NCBI GenBank assembly: GCA_016712465.1
Contig: JADJQZ010000001.1
Location: forward strand, 2,356,001-2,420,000
Direction: 5' to 3'
Length of the DNA: 64,000 bases
Origin: Candidatus Obscuribacter sp.
GTDB taxonomy: Bacteria > Cyanobacteriota > Vampirovibrionia > Obscuribacterales > Obscuribacteraceae
The notes beneath the pieces are model-generated. The model saw only the letters and a list, made by a program, of their open reading frames with translations. It was not told where the DNA came from and ran no database searches. The translations under genes and the position numbers were made by a program. Positions 8,009 to 16,033 of the stretch are shown piece by piece. The number at the start of each line of letters is the position of its first letter. The stretch's first letter is position 1.

Positions 8009-8694
8009 TCGAGTCGCCGCCTGAAACGGTATCCGACTCTTCGATTGCTTTCAATGAGAGACTCGCTTTCTTCTATGTTGGCGCCGTCAATTTTTCTTCT
8101 CAGTCTCTTAATGGATGCCCTGACTGCTTCGTCGGTGGAATCTTTATCGGACGGCCAGACCCTGGCAAGGAGAGTGTCGGTGCTGAAGAATTGCTGAGGA
8201 TGTTTCATGAACAGCTCAAGCAGTGAGAGTTCTATGGGGGAGAGGCTGATTTCCTGGCCTCCCTTGGTCAAAGTACGGTTCTCGGTGTTCAATTCGAGAT
8301 CACCGCAACGCAGCACGTTGGAAAGGAAAACTGCCGGGCGGCGCATTAAGGCTTGCAACCGTGCCAGTAGCTCTTTCAAGCTAAATGGTTTTGTCAAATA
8401 GTCATCGGCGCCGGTATTGAAACCCAGTTCTTTATCGCTGATGGCTGCCTTGCCCGTGAGCATGATTATGGGAGTTGAGTCGCCGGCATCACGCAGTTTA
8501 TGGCAGATGGTCAGACCGTCCATGTCCGGTAGACCGAGATCAAGAATAATTGCGTCGTATTTGCTCACAGAGAGGAAATCCAGAGCGGACATTCCATCCG
8601 CAGCCGATTCAACCAGGAAGCCCTTGGGTGAAAGGAAGCACTGGACTGCCAAGATCAGCTCAGGATCATCATCTACTATTAAAACCTTAGCCAA
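8005..8694 (-). CDS. OmpR-family response regulator (RR1)
   Basis: The 229 residues contain a receiver domain (about 1-120) with the acidic pocket DDD at 8-10, phospho-acceptor D52 in DLGLPDMDG, the conserved Thr in MLTG and Lys in TKPF. A winged-helix DNA-binding domain (about 130-228) ends in the usual RVGYRFRRRLD hairpin. It is a transcription factor activated by phosphorylation. The gene is tail-to-tail with HK1, with overlapping stop codons. Its closest relative in the window is RR2 at 19775-20455. A perfect inverted repeat CTAGAATT-N5-AATTCTAG lies 28 bp upstream of the start and is a candidate self-regulatory site. Confidence 0.95.
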   Translation of the reverse strand: MAKVLIVDDDPELILAVQCFLSPKGFLVESAADGMSALDFLSVSKYDAIILDLGLPDMDGLTICHKLRDAGDSTPIIMLTGKAAISDKELGFNTGADDYLTKPFSLKELLARLQALMRRPAVFLSNVLRCGDLELNTENRTLTKGGQEISLSPIELSLLELFMKHPQQFFSTDTLLARVWPSDKDSTDEAVRASIKRLRRKIDGANIEESESLIESNRRVGYRFRRRLD

Positions 8695-8721
8695 ATCTAC
8701 TTTTCCCGAGATAACTGCCCA

Positions 8722-8742
8722 CTAGAATTCGGCTAATTCTAG
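8722..8742. promoter_or_regulatory. Inverted repeat upstream of RR1
   Basis: CTAGAATT (8722-8729) and AATTCTAG (8735-8742) form a perfect 8-bp inverted repeat around CGGCT, 28-48 bp upstream of the RR1 start. Position and symmetry suit an operator for a dimeric regulator; no T-run suggests a terminator. Confidence 0.4.
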
Positions 8743-8899
8743 ATTAGTCTTCTTCCCCGGGCAACTATGGACTTTCCTCAGCGCGCTTGCCTTGCTCTCG
8801 CATATGGCTGGTTTCCTCGGTTAAATCTGGTATTTTATTAGGCGGCTTGCAAAAGACTAGCTTGAGCTGGCCCCTTGACTCCCCTATTGTGTTGAACTT

Positions 8900-9802
8900 A
8901 TGAGCGCTGAAAACTGCCATATTTGTGGACAAACAAGAAATGTGAGTATTGCCGGACATTGTCAGGGGCATGCAGAGGGAGCCGGTGGACCTGCCAGTTC
9001 CGCCGGTTCAGCGCCGATGGTCGGTATGAGTTTGAAGGATCAGCTTGATGCCATCCCCACTCCCTCCAAAGTAGCCAATTCAACACCTGGTTCCCTGGCC
9101 GGCGGCGTGTCCAGCCGGGCCACAGGGCAAAATCTAGGGGCAGTGGGTGCGCCCTTTTCAGGTGGCGGACCAAGAGCAAGCACCAGTCGGGCGCCTCAGA
9201 TGTCTGCCGGCGGAGAGCCTACTGCTGCTGCCGCAACAGGAGCCGGTGCGGCACCTTCTCAACAGACCGGCGAAGTTCCTCAGTGGATGCGTAATTTTCA
9301 GGACCATCAGTCGTCCATTATGCCCGCAAGCGGCTCGTCCGTTTCAGCCGGCGCCCAAAGCCCGGCTTCTTATGGAAGCGGTGCACCGTCTGCGACACCA
9401 AGTTACAATTCGGCCGGTTCCGGCTATGAACCACCGGCACAGGGTAGCGGTTATGCTGTGATGATCGGTTCTGTGATTTTCATTTGCGTGATCATGTTTG
9501 TCTACATGATGATGAATAAGCCTCAAGCTTCACCCGTTACAGCCCCTACTTCCAGCAGCTCATCTGTAAGCGAGAGCGGTACTGGTTCAATTAATCAGTC
9601 GAACGGTTCTAATACATTGCCTTCCGGTCAAGGCAATGTTCAGATGCCAGCTTCAAGTTTCCAGACCAGCAGTCCAACTGTTCCCACTGCTGCTCCCGAT
9701 GCTCAAAGTTATCCCCAGTCCCTATCACCCAATCCGGTGCCCGGCATAGCGCCTGGGGCACCTGATCCGGTGCCGACGCAAGTTCCTGCTACTAATCCTT
9801 GA
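8900..9802 (+). CDS. Zinc-ribbon-like N-terminus, low-complexity linkers and one membrane span
   Basis: The 300-residue protein starts with CHIC at 6-9 and HCQGH at 20-24, a likely small zinc knuckle. A Gly/Ala/Ser/Pro-rich stretch of about 150 residues follows, then one hydrophobic span at about 185-205 rich in Ile, Val and Met, then a Ser/Pro/Thr-rich tail to the end. There is no cleavable signal peptide, so the knuckle is probably cytoplasmic and the tail outside. It lies between RR1 (divergent) and HK2 (convergent). Residue order resembles tail-anchored or surface linker proteins, but no family is recognised. Confidence 0.65.
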   Translation: MSAENCHICGQTRNVSIAGHCQGHAEGAGGPASSAGSAPMVGMSLKDQLDAIPTPSKVANSTPGSLAGGVSSRATGQNLGAVGAPFSGGGPRASTSRAPQMSAGGEPTAAAATGAGAAPSQQTGEVPQWMRNFQDHQSSIMPASGSSVSAGAQSPASYGSGAPSATPSYNSAGSGYEPPAQGSGYAVMIGSVIFICVIMFVYMMMNKPQASPVTAPTSSSSSVSESGTGSINQSNGSNTLPSGQGNVQMPASSFQTSSPTVPTAAPDAQSYPQSLSPNPVPGIAPGAPDPVPTQVPATNP

Positions 9803-10020
9803 ACATGATTGACTTGTCTGCTTGTCGATGGTCCATCTATCTTTTGAAAAATCCTTCAATGTAACAAAAGTGATTTTGCGAAATATTACATCAGGGTTTC
9901 GGGACTTTTCGTCTTTGAAAGGCTTGCTATGACTGCGGTTTAGCGGTCAAGCAGAATTAACTTTTCCGGTTACATGAGTTTAGTGATGCCGCCAGCGGTA
10001 TCTCTCGCCAGGTCTCTTCA

Positions 10021-11820
10021 TCAGCTTTTAGCTTCCGGCAGCGTGAAGACAAAGCCCAATTTATTTCTATATTCGATGCTGCCGCCCTGTAATTCGATCA
10101 GCGCCTTGCTGATTGTCAGTGCCAGTCCGGCTGTGTCATGCTCTTCTTTTGGCAGGACAAACCTTTCGAAGAGCGAAGCTTGCTGTCCCTCTGGTAGTGC
10201 GGAAGTATTGAAGGCAATTGAAAATTCAATTTGGGGCGACTTTACCTGACTGGTAAGAAGCAAACTAGCTGGGGCGCCGCACAATTTCAGGGCGAACTTA
10301 ATTAGACCGGCGAATACCTGGTTGGTACGCTCAAGATCACATAGTACCCGGCCTGTGCACTCGGCAATTTCAATTCTTGCTTCTGGGCTCACTGTTTGCG
10401 CTGTCTCCATAAGCGTCCGACAGGAGACAGACCCGATCGATAGCTTCAGCTTACCGCTTTCGATTTTGTCGAGATCGAGTAAATCAACGATTAGCAGCGA
10501 CATCTTTCTGGTGGAATGCTCAGCCTGTCTGAGAAGTGCTTGCCCTTCCTGGTTCAAGTCTCCAAACATGCCGGACTCGAACATCTCAAGGGTATGACCG
10601 ACTGCGGTCAAGGGTGAACGTAAGTCATGGCTGACCATACTCACTACTTGCTGCTTGAAGCGCTCAACTTCTTTGAGACGACTGACATCATGGAAGATCA
10701 AAATCAAAAGTGCTTCTTCCGGTACACGGCTCAGGGAGACCAGAAAATCAATAACTTCTCCGGTGGACTTTGTCAGCCGGGCTTCAAAGTTATCCGTGTC
10801 CTCGCCGGCCGATGCCTTGCTAAGTTTCTCCCGGGCAACTTGATTGCCTGTTGGCGCCAGCAGGTCCAGACAACTTTTCGACGGAAGGTCGTTTGGCTTG
10901 ATAGCCAGGATATTTTCCACTGATGGACTGACTTTCAGGATATTCAGCTTATTGTCGGTAACAAGGATCAAGTCTCCGGCGCTTTCAAGAATAATACGTT
11001 CTCTTTGTATGAGGTTTTCTATTTCACCGGCCATTCTATGGAAGACCTGATCAAGTTCGGCAATTTCGTCGCTACCTGGAATGGCCTCTACCAGAGCTTC
11101 ACCGCTGGCTATTCGCCTGCTGTTGGCCGTGAGGTCGGCCAGTCGCCTGGTGAGGGCTCGGGTGGTAATCAACGAAAGCGTCAGTGTGGCCGCAATACTT
11201 ATTATGAGAGACGCCCAGAGCTGGATTCGCATTTGCTCTCTAAGCTCTTGCTCGATGGAGGGATCGCCGGCGGATACCGCCTCTCTGCGCTCACCAAGGG
11301 CAATCAGTTCTGGTGAAATGAGCCGGTCTGCCAGTGCTTGCGCCTCCAGCCTCAGTCGCAGCAGTTCTACCTTGTTTCCTGATGAAAAAGCCTTTTCGGC
11401 GCGACTGATAAGCTGGTTGCCTTTATCAATGTCTGCTTGCACTGAAAGAAGGATGTTTCTCGCCGACGGATCTTCATTCTGTAGAAGGTTGAGCAGTTTC
11501 CCTACTTTTTCTTTGGCTGCCAGTATTTGAACTTTGCGATTGTTGTTGGTTGAAAAATTGTCAGCCTTGAGTTTGACCGAGCCGATTCCCATATATAGGT
11601 CGTAAAGCAGTTCGCTTATCAGGGTTGAAATTTCCCGGTCATGTTCTGCCTTCATGGCGGCATTCTCCGCCTGGTTTTGCAGCACCAATAGGGTGGCCAC
11701 AAAGTAGCAGGAAAAGGCAAGCGGAATGGCAACGATAATGAGACCCCTGGCGACAATTCCAACTTTGATGCGGTTCAATTGTTTAAGCTCACGGCCTGCA
11801 GGACCAGTGCATTTTAACAT
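10021..11820 (-). CDS. Histidine-kinase paralogue with intact His but degenerate ATP-binding domain (HK2)
   Basis: The layout matches HK1 and HK3: TM1, helical periplasmic domain, TM2, HAMP, PAS, HisKA, GHKL. The H-box is intact (MVSHDLRSPL; His codon 10627-10629, residue 398 from this start). The ATPase domain is badly altered: the N-box reads GLIKFALKL with no Asn, G1 (DxGxG) is replaced by FNTSALPEG, and G2 (GxGLGL) by TAGLALTI, while the F-box LFERF survives. There is no frameshift or stop, so the protein is maintained. It probably cannot phosphorylate itself but could accept phosphate from another kinase. A GTG at 11847 would lie inside a TGACCA palindrome; ATG 11820 is preferred, and TTG 11778 would match the HK3 N-terminus best. 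Confidence 0.85.
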   Translation of the reverse strand: MLKCTGPAGRELKQLNRIKVGIVARGLIIVAIPLAFSCYFVATLLVLQNQAENAAMKAEHDREISTLISELLYDLYMGIGSVKLKADNFSTNNNRKVQILAAKEKVGKLLNLLQNEDPSARNILLSVQADIDKGNQLISRAEKAFSSGNKVELLRLRLEAQALADRLISPELIALGERREAVSAGDPSIEQELREQMRIQLWASLIISIAATLTLSLITTRALTRRLADLTANSRRIASGEALVEAIPGSDEIAELDQVFHRMAGEIENLIQRERIILESAGDLILVTDNKLNILKVSPSVENILAIKPNDLPSKSCLDLLAPTGNQVAREKLSKASAGEDTDNFEARLTKSTGEVIDFLVSLSRVPEEALLILIFHDVSRLKEVERFKQQVVSMVSHDLRSPLTAVGHTLEMFESGMFGDLNQEGQALLRQAEHSTRKMSLLIVDLLDLDKIESGKLKLSIGSVSCRTLMETAQTVSPEARIEIAECTGRVLCDLERTNQVFAGLIKFALKLCGAPASLLLTSQVKSPQIEFSIAFNTSALPEGQQASLFERFVLPKEEHDTAGLALTISKALIELQGGSIEYRNKLGFVFTLPEAKS

Positions 11821-11840
11821 TATCTTCGCCGCTCTTTCTT

Positions 11841-11856
11841 TGACCACTTTTGGTCA
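11841..11856. promoter_or_regulatory. TGACCA-N4-TGGTCA palindrome before HK2
   Basis: TGACCACTTTTGGTCA is a perfect 6-bp inverted repeat just upstream of the preferred HK2 start. TTTGGTCAC recurs upstream of the MNIO/protease pair (15934) and between HK3 and RR2 (19701), so it may be a shared binding site. Confidence 0.4.
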
Positions 11857-12087
11857 CGCATCAGTCCATAAGAGTCTCTAGTTAGATCTATTTCTATTAC
11901 CAGATAGATAAGAGATCCTTGCCGTCCAGTGCTTGCAAACGCGCATGGGCTGCGTAGATCTACGAAGAAAATCTCCACCGGTGGTGGCAAATTGCCCATT
12001 TTTAGTCATTGTGATGAATTACTGTTAATCCATCGGAAAGACCGGCGAGGCCGGTGCGAATCCCGAGAATCTTGTTCCCCAAATAAT

Positions 12088-12099
12088 TTATCTAGATAA
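12088..12099. promoter_or_regulatory. 12-bp palindrome at the start of the 12113 gene
   Basis: TTATCTAGATAA ends right at the AAGGAG ribosome site of the next gene. It could be an operator over the translation start region or chance. Confidence 0.3.
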
Positions 12100-12112
12100 G
12101 GAGATTGCAGTC

Positions 12113-13144
12113 ATGAGCCATTTTGAGAACGTTGAGCTTGGCAAAAGCGCAGAGCCCAGTATGAGTGACCTTGCCAGTCAGGCTTTACTGGCTGACAGCA
12201 TGCCTCCCTTTAAGGTCGCCTTCAAACAAGAAGAAAAGCCGATTGTACTTGCTACCAATGATCACCGCTCCGGTTGCAGCACCTGCAGCACAACCGATGT
12301 TCCTCCGGTGGACAGTGCGCCTTCGTCAAACACGAATGAGAATACGAACCATATTGATTTCAAACCGCAGATGTCGCAGGAACAGTTGCAAGGACAGTTG
12401 CAGAAGCAGGGGCAGGAGCAAGGACAGCAGCAGAGTGCCGAGGCCATTGCCAAAGCGCAGGCCGCCGCGGCCGCCAGCAATGAAAATCATATTGCTAATA
12501 CTGGTACCGTGAACGGCACCGTCAATAGTTCTCTGGAAGGGAAACAATCAACCGTGGTCGGTAACACCTCCAGTCTTGCCAATCAGATTGAAGCAGGTAG
12601 TGCCGTTCAGAATGCCGGTAACAGTGCCAATCATATAAACGTCGGCGGCAATACCTATAAGTCCTTTTCCAATGCAAGAGGCGAGGCCTTGCCGGGTAAT
12701 GAATGCCAGACTTTCGCCTTCCGAGCTGATGGGCACTTCATGGGCACAGGCGGCGGTATTGGCTTCTCCGATTCGGACAATGCCTGTATCGAGGCCAAGG
12801 CCGTAAAGGTGAACTGCGACGCGACCGAGACCATGGGTAAGGCCAACCAATATAATTCCGCCGCTGAGCAAAGCTGGTTGAAGGTGGCAAGTCCCGCTCA
12901 GCAAGAAGAGTTGATCAAGCATGGTATCGGCAATGCTTCTAAGATTTCCGACAACGTAGTGAAGAAGAGCGCTGAATGTGCCGGGGCTGAAAACAAGGAG
13001 GCCCCTCCGCCCTCAGTGGAGCGGCGAGAAACTCGTCAGGTAGAAAACCAGGGCAATCTGGTCACTAAAGAGGAACTCCGGCAAATGGAACTGAAGCAGG
13101 ATAGTAAGTTGAATGCCGCCTTCAGGCACACCATGCAGAAATAG
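12113..13144 (+). CDS. Four-cysteine-domain protein A (candidate MNIO substrate)
   Basis: ATG 12113 has a strong AAGGAG site. The 343 residues have no signal peptide. The N-terminal half is disordered, with a CSTC pair at 55-58 and a Gln/Ala-rich stretch (about 88-122). The region ~180-290 holds NEC (C198), ADGHF, C225, C235 and C289, with exactly nine residues between C225 and C235. The next gene encodes the same pattern: NEC, DGHF, C-x9-C, then a later Cys followed by Ala. I do not recognise this domain. The pair is convergent with a DUF692 (MNIO) enzyme, whose known relatives modify cysteines in ribosomal peptides, so it is a candidate substrate; this is inference. A short helical C-terminus follows. 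Confidence 0.7.
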   Translation: MSHFENVELGKSAEPSMSDLASQALLADSMPPFKVAFKQEEKPIVLATNDHRSGCSTCSTTDVPPVDSAPSSNTNENTNHIDFKPQMSQEQLQGQLQKQGQEQGQQQSAEAIAKAQAAAAASNENHIANTGTVNGTVNSSLEGKQSTVVGNTSSLANQIEAGSAVQNAGNSANHINVGGNTYKSFSNARGEALPGNECQTFAFRADGHFMGTGGGIGFSDSDNACIEAKAVKVNCDATETMGKANQYNSAAEQSWLKVASPAQQEELIKHGIGNASKISDNVVKKSAECAGAENKEAPPPSVERRETRQVENQGNLVTKEELRQMELKQDSKLNAAFRHTMQK

Positions 13145-13160
13145 GACTTCTCAGAGAGAG

Positions 13161-13199
13161 CCGGCGAGTCGATCGGGTTTGCGCCCGTCGATTCGCCGG
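13161..13199 (+). other. Long hairpin between the two four-cysteine genes
   Basis: CCGGCGAGTCGA..CGGG pairs with CCCGTCGATTCGCCGG through a TTTGCG loop, with two small bulges. A T-rich run (GTTTTTGTTT) begins about 12 nt later, so it could act as a partial terminator or a processing/stability element that sets the ratio of the two genes. Confidence 0.55.
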
Positions 13200-13259
13200 T
13201 AGGGGAGACTGTTTTTGTTTGAGGTTGAGGGGCATTTCTGATATTGAGGTTTGACTATC

Positions 13260-14063
13260 ATGGGTGAGCGAAATTTTGAAAGGGCAAGTGAAAGGACTGA
13301 TGCCCAGCAAGAGCTGTCCTTCAATCAGGTCATGGATGTAATTTCCATGGAGCAGTCTGCGCGCAGAAGCCAACTTGACACTAAAACTGTGAGCCAAGAA
13401 ACCAAAGGGTCGGAAGCTCATACTATAGATTTTTCCGAGGATGTCTTTAGTAAAACTGCCAAGTCGGAATTTGCCGGTGTCAAAACGACCTATCACGAAG
13501 CAAGCAACGCTTATCTGACCGATGACGGTTACATACTGCCACTGGGATCACCCAGAATTGAGAGGCTCTCCGGCTACGAATTAGAGAAACAGCTAAAGGC
13601 GCTTGATGCCGACCAGGCCGCTCGGGAGAAACTCCATGGCCCTGAAAAATCACGCTACATAAACCTCGATCCGCTCGTAGTACTGCCTGATATTAAAATG
13701 AACTATGGGCAAATGGCCAGCGGTCTCAATGGTCGCAGCTTGTATGCGCCTCCCAGCAACGAGTGCAGCGAAACCTCGGTTTTCGTGGACGGACATTTCC
13801 TCAATATGGTTTCAGGGGGAATGAATATCTACGATGAGCAAAACGAGAATTGTCGCCTGGCTCAGACCGTCAAGCAGTCCTGCGCAATTTCAGAACTTCT
13901 GGCTCTGGAGACCGCCAATGCCGGATCGGTTAATGATGTGATGAAGCGTTCCGATGCCGTCAAGACTGCCACTGACTATTGTGCCGAGACCATTGATGCG
14001 GTCAAGCGGGAACAACAAAGGCTCAAACAGGAAGACGCCGAAGACGCTGATGACGAAGACTAA
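13260..14063 (+). CDS. Four-cysteine-domain protein B (candidate MNIO substrate)
   Basis: ATG 13260 is preferred over the in-frame TTG at 13251, because a GAGG lies about 11 nt upstream of the ATG but only 2 nt from the TTG. The 267 residues are hydrophilic with no signal peptide. The C-terminal part repeats the domain of protein A: NEC (C169), VDGHF, C198, C208 (C-x9-C as in protein A) and C241 followed by AE. Outside this domain the two differ, so the domain is probably the functional core. The tail is very acidic (EDAEDADDED). All cysteines in this protein fall in the shared domain. A terminator follows directly. Function unknown; substrate role is inferred from the neighbouring DUF692 gene. 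Confidence 0.7.
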   Translation: MGERNFERASERTDAQQELSFNQVMDVISMEQSARRSQLDTKTVSQETKGSEAHTIDFSEDVFSKTAKSEFAGVKTTYHEASNAYLTDDGYILPLGSPRIERLSGYELEKQLKALDADQAAREKLHGPEKSRYINLDPLVVLPDIKMNYGQMASGLNGRSLYAPPSNECSETSVFVDGHFLNMVSGGMNIYDEQNENCRLAQTVKQSCAISELLALETANAGSVNDVMKRSDAVKTATDYCAETIDAVKREQQRLKQEDAEDADDED

Positions 14064-14077
14064 TCGCTATTTTTATT

Positions 14078-14107
14078 GAAAGACGGGTTCTCCGTCTTTC
14101 TCTTTTT
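14078..14107. terminator. Terminator between four-cysteine genes and MNIO operon
   Basis: GAAAGACGG (14078-14086) pairs with CCGTCTTTC (14092-14100), followed by TCTTTTT. It separates the convergent transcripts. Confidence 0.85.
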
Positions 14108-14128
14108 CGGGAGCTGCATCAACCTTTA

Positions 14129-14956
14129 CTAGACAAAGACGAATTCGTTCTTTAGTTCTTCCACCAGTACCTTGATGTGTTTATTCAAGGACTCCGCCGG
14201 CAGCAGGCAGTGGTCCTGGGCAATGGCAGTCAGATCTTCAATTGATCTATTGCCGCCGGCTGCGTATTCAATCAAAAGGGCTGTGAGACTGTTGATTTCG
14301 AGCAGCCTGATCTTATAGGTACTGGGATTGCGAAGCATCAACATTACCATCTCTTGCGCCGGAAACTGCAAATCGCCTGGATTTTCACTTTCGTCTATAG
14401 CTCTAATGAGCTCCGCGATATCGTATTGAAAGGGAAATATCATGAGACAGGGGTTAACTCTGAACCATTCTTGCCTTGCTGTCTGGGAAACTATTTTATC
14501 CGTCTGAGCGGCCTTAGACTTTTCCTCCATGTCAGCCAGCTCGGCCGTGGCTGCTTCAAACTGAATGAGATTTTGAAGGTAGGGATACTTGCTTGAGAGC
14601 TGTTGCTCCGCTAACTGAAAGTACTTGGGGAAGTAAATGCCCAATTTGTTCAGGAGAAAGTTCTTGGTGCCGGCTGTCTCTGATTTTACGAGCTTGTTCA
14701 GGGCCAGACCGTAGTCTTTGATGATTCTTTCGAATTGGTCGGCCAGAACTCTGGCTGTGCGTGGATAAATGGCTTTCATGGTTTCCAGCCGGTTTGTCTG
14801 CAAAACAGCGGCATAAATTGAGGCACCGCGCCGGTCGAAGCTATAGTTTGGATAATTGGGCAGGCGGCCTTCGGAACTTACCTGGTAAAGGTACTGTCTA
14901 TCAGTGAAGAGGCGAAGTAGAATCTCTTCAGTTTCTTTCAGATTTGAGTGGTCCAT
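14129..14956 (-). CDS. Partner protein of the MNIO enzyme (putative)
   Basis: The ATG directly follows the TGA of the DUF692 gene, so the two are translationally coupled. The 275 residues are mainly helical with no membrane segment. The N-terminal ~130 residues (LLRLFTDRQY, later YPRTARVLADQFERII and a YFPKYF motif) have the helical layout of the DUF2063-like N-terminus found in partners of DUF692 proteins (MbnC/BufC-type), and the C-terminal part looks like a winged-helix or precursor-recognition domain. By family knowledge such partners bind the precursor peptide for the MNIO enzyme. Recognition is mostly by context; sequence similarity to known partners is weak by eye. Confidence 0.6.
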   Translation of the reverse strand: MDHSNLKETEEILLRLFTDRQYLYQVSSEGRLPNYPNYSFDRRGASIYAAVLQTNRLETMKAIYPRTARVLADQFERIIKDYGLALNKLVKSETAGTKNFLLNKLGIYFPKYFQLAEQQLSSKYPYLQNLIQFEAATAELADMEEKSKAAQTDKIVSQTARQEWFRVNPCLMIFPFQYDIAELIRAIDESENPGDLQFPAQEMVMLMLRNPSTYKIRLLEINSLTALLIEYAAGGNRSIEDLTAIAQDHCLLPAESLNKHIKVLVEELKNEFVFV

Positions 14957-15841
14957 TCAAGCACCTGCCTTTTTGACCGACAGAGCGGCTGAAGTTGCGT
15001 TTTTGTAGATGGATTTGATGGCGGCCAGCTCCTCCTTTAGTTCGGTGAAGGCCGGTTGGTTCTGGTCTCGTTCTATGGAGATAGCGTGCACTTTTACGCC
15101 GGGTTTGCCGAGGGCGTATCTGAGCAAATCGTAAACCGGATCAGCTATGGAACTGCCATGTGTATCGAGAACAATATCGCCGCTCTGCTTGTGCCCGGCC
15201 ATATGAATCTGTACGGTACGCTCCAGCGGTAGCTGGTCGAGAAAACCGTAGGGATCTAGACCATGATTGATGCAATTGACATAGACATTGTTGATGTCGA
15301 GCAGAAGACCACAGTCGGCTTGCTCAAGTAATTCACTTAGAAACTGTGCCTCGCTCATGGCGCTGCCCGGCACATTCATGTAATAGGTAGTATTTTCAAT
15401 TATAAACGGGAGTTCCATATAGGCTTTCACCTGTTTGATGCGCCTGGTCATATGCTCTATTGTGGTGCGGTTGAAAGGAACCGGCAGCAATTCGTGCAGG
15501 TAGACTTGACCAAGACTGGCAAAACATACATGGTCGCTGAACCAGGGCGCGCGAATGTCATTGACAAATTGTTTGAGTGTTCGCAAGTAAGACCAGTCGA
15601 GTTCATCGGTGCTCCCTAAAGAGAGATTGACGCCGTGACTGACGGCCTGGTAGAGCGAGCAGGCTTTTTCCAGACGTTCCCTGCTTTCGCCGCCTTTACC
15701 CATATATTGTTCCGGAATGATTTCGAGGAAGTCTATTGCTGTTGTTTCTGCAAAGATGCTCTCAGCCAGCTCGGTTCTCAGACCGAGACCAACACCCAGA
15801 AAGGGTAATTGTTTTTTTGCGCTAAGAAAGTCGTTTTGCAT
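14957..15841 (-). CDS. DUF692 multinuclear non-haem iron-dependent oxidase (MNIO)
   Basis: The 294 residues show the DUF692 TIM-barrel signatures in order: GVGLGLR (16-22), SHGVNLSLGS (68-77), FSDHVCF (101-107), IIENTTYY (147-154), LLLDINNVYVN (179-189), QIHMAGH (211-217), DTHG (226-229) and SIERD. The His, Asp and Glu residues in these motifs match those that hold the iron cluster in MbnB/TglH relatives. Known members oxidise cysteine or neighbouring residues in ribosomally made peptides, with a partner protein. Here the partner gene abuts (TGA followed at once by ATG) and two four-cysteine proteins are encoded convergently. Substrate identity is inference. Confidence 0.92.
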   Translation of the reverse strand: MQNDFLSAKKQLPFLGVGLGLRTELAESIFAETTAIDFLEIIPEQYMGKGGESRERLEKACSLYQAVSHGVNLSLGSTDELDWSYLRTLKQFVNDIRAPWFSDHVCFASLGQVYLHELLPVPFNRTTIEHMTRRIKQVKAYMELPFIIENTTYYMNVPGSAMSEAQFLSELLEQADCGLLLDINNVYVNCINHGLDPYGFLDQLPLERTVQIHMAGHKQSGDIVLDTHGSSIADPVYDLLRYALGKPGVKVHAISIERDQNQPAFTELKEELAAIKSIYKNATSAALSVKKAGA

Positions 15842-15933
15842 AATACAAGTATAATCACACGGCTCTGCTTGGCAAGTCCCGAAGCCGCTTATTCACTTGC
15901 TTTGCGCATGTTTAATTTGGGCGGAAAAGTCCG

Positions 15934-15950
15934 TTTTTGGTCACGCAAAA
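15934..15950. promoter_or_regulatory. TTTTTGGTCACGCAAAA motif in the MNIO/protease divergent region
   Basis: It lies in the 192-bp region between the divergently transcribed MNIO and protease genes. GTCCGTYTTTGGTCAC matches the site at 19698-19713 at 15 of 16 positions, and TTTTGGTCACGCA matches the site before HK2. It may link this locus to the kinase genes. Confidence 0.4.
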
Positions 15951-16033
15951 TCAGTATGGTTTAAAGACAGGATATCTTATCCTGCCGTTTGGAGTAATAG
16001 TGCCGGTGGTGGCACCTTCATGGTTGGTGGCAA

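Noticed and set aside
10021..11820. HK2 as a pseudogene
   Set aside because: There are no stops or frameshifts over 1.8 kb, and the membrane, HAMP, PAS and HisKA parts are well kept. Loss is confined to the ATP-binding motifs, which argues for retained function without catalysis.
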